This document shows, in pieces, positions 58,701 through 64,000 of a stretch of DNA of 64,000 bases; positions within the stretch are counted from its first letter, which is position 1, and every line of letters starts with the position of its first letter. The notes under the pieces were generated by a model. That model was given only the letters and a program-made list of their open reading frames with translations. It was not told the DNA's origin and did no database searches. The stretch is from Narthecium ossifragum. Its lineage: Eukaryota > Streptophyta > Magnoliopsida > Dioscoreales > Nartheciaceae. Position numbers and translations under genes: made by a program. Location of the stretch: positions 124,001 through 188,000 of the forward strand of contig OY986971.1 of NCBI GenBank assembly GCA_963920575.1, in the 5' to 3' direction.

Positions 58701-61354
58701 TTTTTGCTTTTATTTTGAATATAGCCGCGTGGAATTCTCACTTTTCAGACATCTGATTCTGTTGTTTGTTACATATATCAGGGAGCATCTGAATCGCTGA
58801 ATCTGCCGGTGGCTTTTATTAGTGTTATTTTGCTTCCAATAGTTGGAAATGCAGCTGAGCATGCAAGTGCTATCATGTTTGCTATGAAGGACAAGCTTGT
58901 GAGTGCTTACGAGCACATGCTGTGACCCATCACTACTCCTATCTTGATGGATATGCTCATTTTCTTTTGCTTTGCAGGACATCACATTAGGAGTTGCAAT
59001 AGGTTCCTCTACTCAAATATCAATGTTTGTGGTAATGTTTTTAATATTTGGATCAGGGTTGAAGTCTTTTAGTACTTGACCTACTGGTTTTGCCACTGTC
59101 TGTAGCTATCTAGTTGCCATGTGGGGCACCTTGGTGCACGTTCTTCACACTTTATAATGAAATCAGTTCCGTAGATGTCATCTCAGCTTTAACTAAATCT
59201 TTGTAGAATGAGAACAGTAACTTTGTTAATGTGTGTGAAATGCGTAGTAAATTAGCAGGCCATCATATGAATTTTTTTTTCCATGGTTATTCCAACCTTA
59301 TGTTTGAAGTTAACTTCCATGCTGCGCATAATCGCAGATTCCATTTTGCGTAGTTGTTGGCTGGATCATGGGAAGGCAGATGGATTTGAATTTCCAATTA
59401 TTTGAAACGGCCACTCTCTTTATTACAGTACTGGTTGTGGCATTTATGTTACAGGTTTGTTTTCAGTTTCTGAAATGTCTACCTGTATATTCTACGTGCT
59501 TTTGTTGTATCAGCTTTTGACGTTGACAATGATTCCAAAGCTGTAGGCTTCTGTTCCAATCATCTGAGATATCCTGCCGAATCTAGGATATTGCTTTTTG
59601 TGATGTGATGTTTTGCTAGTTGTCTTAAAGCATTTCATCATGCATAGATGTGCTATGCAAAAATGAAGGTTTATGCTTAAAATATTGCGCAGCTTTAAGC
59701 TGTAAAAGATTAGTTCACTTTAGGTGACACGTAAAATCTATTAAGGCATGGCAGTGTCCTGATATATTTTCTCTAGATTTTTGCATGTAGAAAATCATGG
59801 ATGGAACATCAAAGAGGTGACATCCTTTAAGGCATGGCAGTGTGTCTCGAGATGTTATCTGTTAAAAGTTGTATACAGAAAATCATTAATGGAACATCAA
59901 ATAGGTGACAAGGTTGGTTTTACACATTGGAATATGGGGATGGAAAATTTGAGAGAAACAATATGGATGGATGACCTAGTTTTGACCTCGATGATAATGA
60001 TTTGCATCAGAAATCCAATGTTTTGTTTGATTATTGTGTGTAGATAGTATTTTGGAGCATGGCATAGTATTTGGTGTGAGAAATGTGCCGGTTTTGGCTG
60101 GGCACCCCCAAGGTCGAGACTAACCTGAGTGACGGGAACAAGCACAACTTAATCTTGGGAGTGATATTACGGAAAGGGCTTGTACCTTGGACTAAATTCT
60201 ATTTGGGCACCTGTCAAGTCCAAGCTTAGCGTCTTGAAGGTGAACTATTTTAGCCCAAGCAGGTGTCGCCTGATGTCAAGCTAGCTCTGGCCAACTTTGA
60301 TCCTTAATTAATGTTGTTCTAGTCTGCTTGGCATTATCTGGGATCACCTATGCTACAGGGATTAAATCCACCATCTCCAAAGTTCTTGCCCTAGATGCAT
60401 AGTTATCAAGCCACTCTGTATTTCTCTCAACCCGATATTCCCCTAATGCTCCATATCAAGCAATTACCTGGGTAAACTTGAAGAGGTTTTAGGATGTAAG
60501 GTAGTGTCTATGTTGACTTGAACTTCACCCTAGGTTTGTGCACTTGGTGTTTTGACTGCTAATCAAGAATCTAATGGCAAGGCAAATGTAATTCCTGTAT
60601 TTTATCTAATTGGTGGACACTTTTCAAGAATTTTGCCCCAAGATTTTATCTTCTTATGTAGAAATGTGCGTCGTGCTTGACAATAAGAAAGTATTTATCA
60701 TTGTATGCTTTTCCTCTAATATTTCTTTTGTGTTTTTTTCTCAGGAAGGGACTTCAAACTATTTTAAGGGACTAATGCTTATCCTGTGCTATCTTATAGT
60801 AGCTGCCAGTTTCTTCGTACATATTGATCCTGCAGATAGTAAGTCAATAGAACTTGGCTTTGGCCATGTGTCTATACATAACTCCTAGCTGCGAATAATT
60901 GTCTGTGTTATCTCATCATCATGGATATTAAATTGTAATATGTACTTTCAGAGGTTTGCAACATGGTAGGAAAAATCTCTTCAGTGCAGGTTTTTCTTTA
61001 TTCCATGTGCTCTTATTATTGCATTGTGAGCCCAGCTGCCTGTTCGTGAGTATTCATTTCGAATAGCTATGATGTGGCCTCTTCTTTTGCGAGGATGAGA
61101 TGCTGTCAACTTTATTTAGCATTATTCAGATCATGATTGCACATTAATCTCCTGGAGCCTTGTGGGCTCTTTTGATTTTAAGCACGAGTGAATAGCATAT
61201 TTTACTGCTTTTCTGAGCCTTTTGGCTCATCTTAAAAAAAGAAAAGAAAAGAAAAAATGGCATAAGATGGCTTCTTGAAGTTATCAAATTACTGCACCAA
61301 AAATTGATAACCTGATTGTATAACTTGTTGGTTTTTCTTACAGGTGATAATTAG
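55724..61354 (+). CDS. Vacuolar cation/proton exchanger (CAX), 11 coding exons
   Basis: Exons 55724-55984, 56584-56651, 56919-56947, 57107-57303, 57414-57626, 58016-58150, 58782-58898, 58978-59031, 59338-59454, 60745-60838 and 61344-61354 join in frame to 431 residues, the usual CAX length. The two ion-selective repeats are clear: [13 protein letters not shown] in exon 4 and [20 protein letters not shown] in exon 7. Between the halves lies the acidic stretch [15 protein letters not shown]. The N-terminal tail (about 40 residues) fits the autoinhibitory region of the family. CAX proteins exchange Ca2+ or other divalent cations for H+ at the tonoplast. The start ATG directly follows an intron acceptor (tatgcag), so an untranslated leader exon upstream, about 54800-55060, is likely. 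The last exon adds only the final three codons and the stop. Confidence 0.96.
56720..56740. repeat. (TG)n microsatellite in CAX intron 2
   Basis: A TG dinucleotide run follows ccttg and grades into interrupted tgcatgcgcaagtgtatgcatgtgc. Confidence 0.85.
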
Positions 61355-63405
61355 TAAGCGAGGCATTGCTAAGTGAACAGCCAAGACTATAATCCTTGCA
61401 AATTAGCATGGAATGCTGTGCTCAATCAAGGCAGACAACCAAATTGTGAGCTGGGCATCTAGTGTTTGGCCCTTGATGGTCTGCGGGCTTTGCTGCTCAT
61501 GATTTCATGGAGGTGGCAACCAGGCTTAAATCAAGGACTAAAAGCGAGCACGCAAGGCTTTCCTTGTGCATCGTTACACTTCATTACTTCATGAAGTTTT
61601 TGGATTTTGGAGGGAAGGTTTGCGTTTTTCAGCTCATTTATAGGGCTCCAAGCAAAAAAGTAGGCACTTTTGGTTGTTGTTCCTTTGGCCAGGTTGTTTC
61701 CTGATGGGACATAAGTGAGCCTGCTCCGGGAAAAAGAACGAGAATGAACTTTTTTTACTTTGCAATTGTAATTCTTTTTATCACCTTTGCGGTAGTAGTT
61801 GCAGCACACTGTATATTTTTGATGATGTACTTCTGATTACCAGTTGAATGCAAGCATTGTTTACACTATCTGTAGTAGTTTTGTGCTATTGATGAATGGT
61901 GAATGGTGTTTGGTTTCTTTTCCAGGTAAGTATTTGTGAGTAGGTTCCCAAACCTTTTCGATGGTGGTGACCATTGCAGATTGTCATTTGTCCAGAATTT
62001 TGCTAGCTGTATGGGCTACTGGGCTTTGGATATTTGCAAGGGATTGGGCTAATTGATGGCTTCTTGCTTCTAAAATATGGTAGGTTGCATTCCTATTAGC
62101 AGCCTGGAGCGAGGGGCACTCACACTGGAGATGCAAGAATATGGGCTGCATTCCAGAGCAGGAAAGCCTGCCAGGCTCCCACCAAGCCCTTCGAAGCTGC
62201 ATTTTCTTATTCAAGCGAGAGACGTGATGCTCGACTTGCGAGGTCAAAAAAGCATTCTTTAATTGCAGAGGTTATCATCGCCTTACCATATATACTTTGA
62301 TGTTGACATCATATCAGGGCAAGCATGTCACAAAAACGATACGATGACGACTCTATTAGCGCAACCAGGTGTCGAGTCTTTCGTGTCCTCTCATGGAGAT
62401 ATTGAAGCAATTTTGGCTCCGAGTCATTAGCATGAAAGCTTTCTTTATTAGGGTATTGAATGCTGTTTGTTCTAATGTAAACAGTAGCAAGAGTCTCTCC
62501 TTTTGTTCTCTAGTGATTGATTCGAATTTAATGGAAGTTCGCTGGTACAGTCACTGTTGTAACTTCTTCTAGCGGGTTGGACGTTTCCTCCTGGAGTATT
62601 TACTATCCAAGCATCCTGTAATTTTGCAATTAACGAGCCCAGTGAGAGCGATTCGGGTCCCGCTCAATTTTCGCTCGACACACGTATTGGTCGGCTCGAA
62701 TAGTGATTTGATCCAAGCTAGCTTTTTTCTGCTTGCGTATGTGGTTGAGCTATATAAAGCTGAAGTACAAAAAAAGTTTTGACACGAACAACAAGCTAGG
62801 CCTCGTTTGAATTCGGCTTCTTTTAAAAAATATTTTTGAAGCTAAAAATATAGATCATACTATTATTAGGTTCGTTTATTATTATGAAGCAGTCAAAGAC
62901 TTGACCTTGTTCCAAATTCGAAGCGGAATAAAAACACCGCACCATAGGCCTCCTCTCCTCTCCTGTCCTCTCCTCTGGGCTTCGGTTAGTTTGGCAGCGC
63001 ACCCAGGCGAAATGCCCTTTTAATTTGGAATCTCTGGACTGGCGCGAGGTGCGAGGTGCGAGGCCACTCAGGGGCATATCAATATGGGATGGGCCCAGCA
63101 AAGCAAACGATCAGCTGCGAAGCCCATTACCAATTACCAAGAGAGCACCATCCCATCGTCAACTCCCTCCAGATATACACGCGTCGTTCCGGGCTCGTCT
63201 TTTGTGGGAGTGACCGACCCCGTGCCCGGGGGGGCAATCCGGTCATTTTATCTAGCGTCTCTTGGAAGGTGGAGCTGTAGACGCCCAGGGCACAGGGTGG
63301 GTGGCGTGACCCCGGCGATCCTCCCCATCAACACCGCCCCCCTCCCTCTTTGAACCAAAAAAGAGAGTAAACAAACCCAAGCCGCCCCCCCCCCCCCCCC
63401 CCCCC
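61355..63405. other. CAX 3' untranslated region and intergenic DNA
   Basis: The 3' untranslated region probably runs to about 61850. Another LINE-like tail (tttggctcatcttaaaaaaag) lies near 61210, within the last CAX intron. A long C run at 63384-63408 closes the region. No gene is recognised. Confidence 0.5.
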
Positions 63406-63409
63406 CCCA

Positions 63410-64000
63410 CACACAGACACACACACTCTCTACACACCTCCCTCGCTCTTTGCTCTGCTTCCATCGGGCTCCGCTTCTCTTGTACCTCCCGCGAGAGGTC
63501 TGGACGCCGTCCACTTCCCGACAGGTCCGGTTCTATGCTCCCACCTACCTACATACCCACCTCGCTCGTCTTCTTGTTCTAATTCTTGGCATTCCTCCGC
63601 TGTGTGTGTGTGTGTGTCTCTCTCTCTCTCTTGGTGGGGTGGGGTGGGTGGGTGGGTTCCGAGTTGCGGATGGGTTTCGATGGCGCCTCTCGAGGTGGCT
63701 CTGCATGAACAAATGCGAGTAACATTCTCTTCCCCAAAGGATTAGAGCAGTAGGGTTTTTCTTCCGTTTTTTGCTTTCTTTATCATCGCTTTCTGTTTCT
63801 GTTTCTTGTTTTCTTTTTTATTATTATTATAAATTTCTCTTGCTGGTCGGGGATTAACGAATTGAGCCCCTTCTATACTACTACCTTTTAAATATATATC
63901 TTCTTCTTTATCTGGGTTTGTTTGTTTTCTCTTCGTTTCCATGCATCTCTTTGAGTGATTTCCCGTGCCGGCATTGGCATGGCATGTCGCGTCTCTGAGC
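63410..64000 (+). other. Possible 5' leader of a plus-strand gene that continues past the window
   Basis: A CT-rich, CA-rich leader-like stretch (63410-63530) is followed by (TG)n(TC)n at 63601-63631 and AT-rich intron-like DNA with T runs. This is the usual look of a plant 5' untranslated region and first intron, but no start codon or domain can be shown. Confidence 0.3.

Noticed and set aside
63248..63514. Minus-strand frames with Gly runs
   Set aside because: The Gly runs are only the reverse of the C homopolymer at 63384-63408.

Overview
This is plant nuclear DNA. The genes are split by spliceosomal GT-AG introns, encode plant-specific families (JAZ/TIFY, DVL/RTFL, DUF1685, MIP1-zipper DUF547, chloroplast FAX, vacuolar CAX), and sit between large amounts of class I and class II transposon debris. 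GC-rich first exons and AT-rich introns suggest a monocot, probably not a grass. That is an inference, and the species cannot be named from the sequence alone.

The left part (1-28 kb) is gene-dense. In order it holds: a FYVE zinc finger plus ankyrin protein on the minus strand (10 exons, 1029-6067); peptidyl-tRNA hydrolase 2 on the minus strand (7 exons, 7130-10632); a jasmonate ZIM-domain repressor on the plus strand (11653-14615); a FATTY ACID EXPORT/TMEM14 protein on the minus strand (16386-18449) with a solo LTR in its first intron; tRNA-Glu(CTC) at 18573-18645; a DUF1685 protein on the plus strand (19519-20383); and a MIP1 leucine-zipper/DUF547 protein on the minus strand (11 coding exons, 21690-27852). 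I rebuilt the exon chains by hand. The reading frame closes across every junction except the second junction of the JAZ gene.

The middle (28-54 kb) is accessory DNA. It contains a foldback element of about 1.1 kb, a broken GH3 beta-xylosidase pseudogene, three hAT-type elements (two with perfect and one with a near-perfect 8-bp target-site duplication), three short Helitron-like elements with TC starts and CTAG/CTAA ends, several LINE fragments with RNase H domains, LTR remnants, and a Mutator-like element with long inverted repeats that carries a piece of a NAC transcription-factor exon. The only intact gene I recognise here is a DVL/ROTUNDIFOLIA small-peptide gene at 44011-44199 (minus).

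The right part (53.9-64 kb) starts after a 200-bp assembly gap. It has the last coding piece of a plant membrane-protein gene with an apparent frameshift next to the gap, then a complete 11-coding-exon vacuolar cation/H+ exchanger (CAX) at 55724-61354 (plus), then what may be the leader of another plus-strand gene at the right edge.

These are ordinary independent nuclear genes, not an operon, and no joint pathway is implied. I found no convincing new multi-gene system. The most interesting items are the NAC fragment inside the Mutator-like element, the gene-like cargo inside the 46.7-48.0 kb hAT element, the Helitron-like family, and the unusual degron and unresolved splice junction of the JAZ gene.
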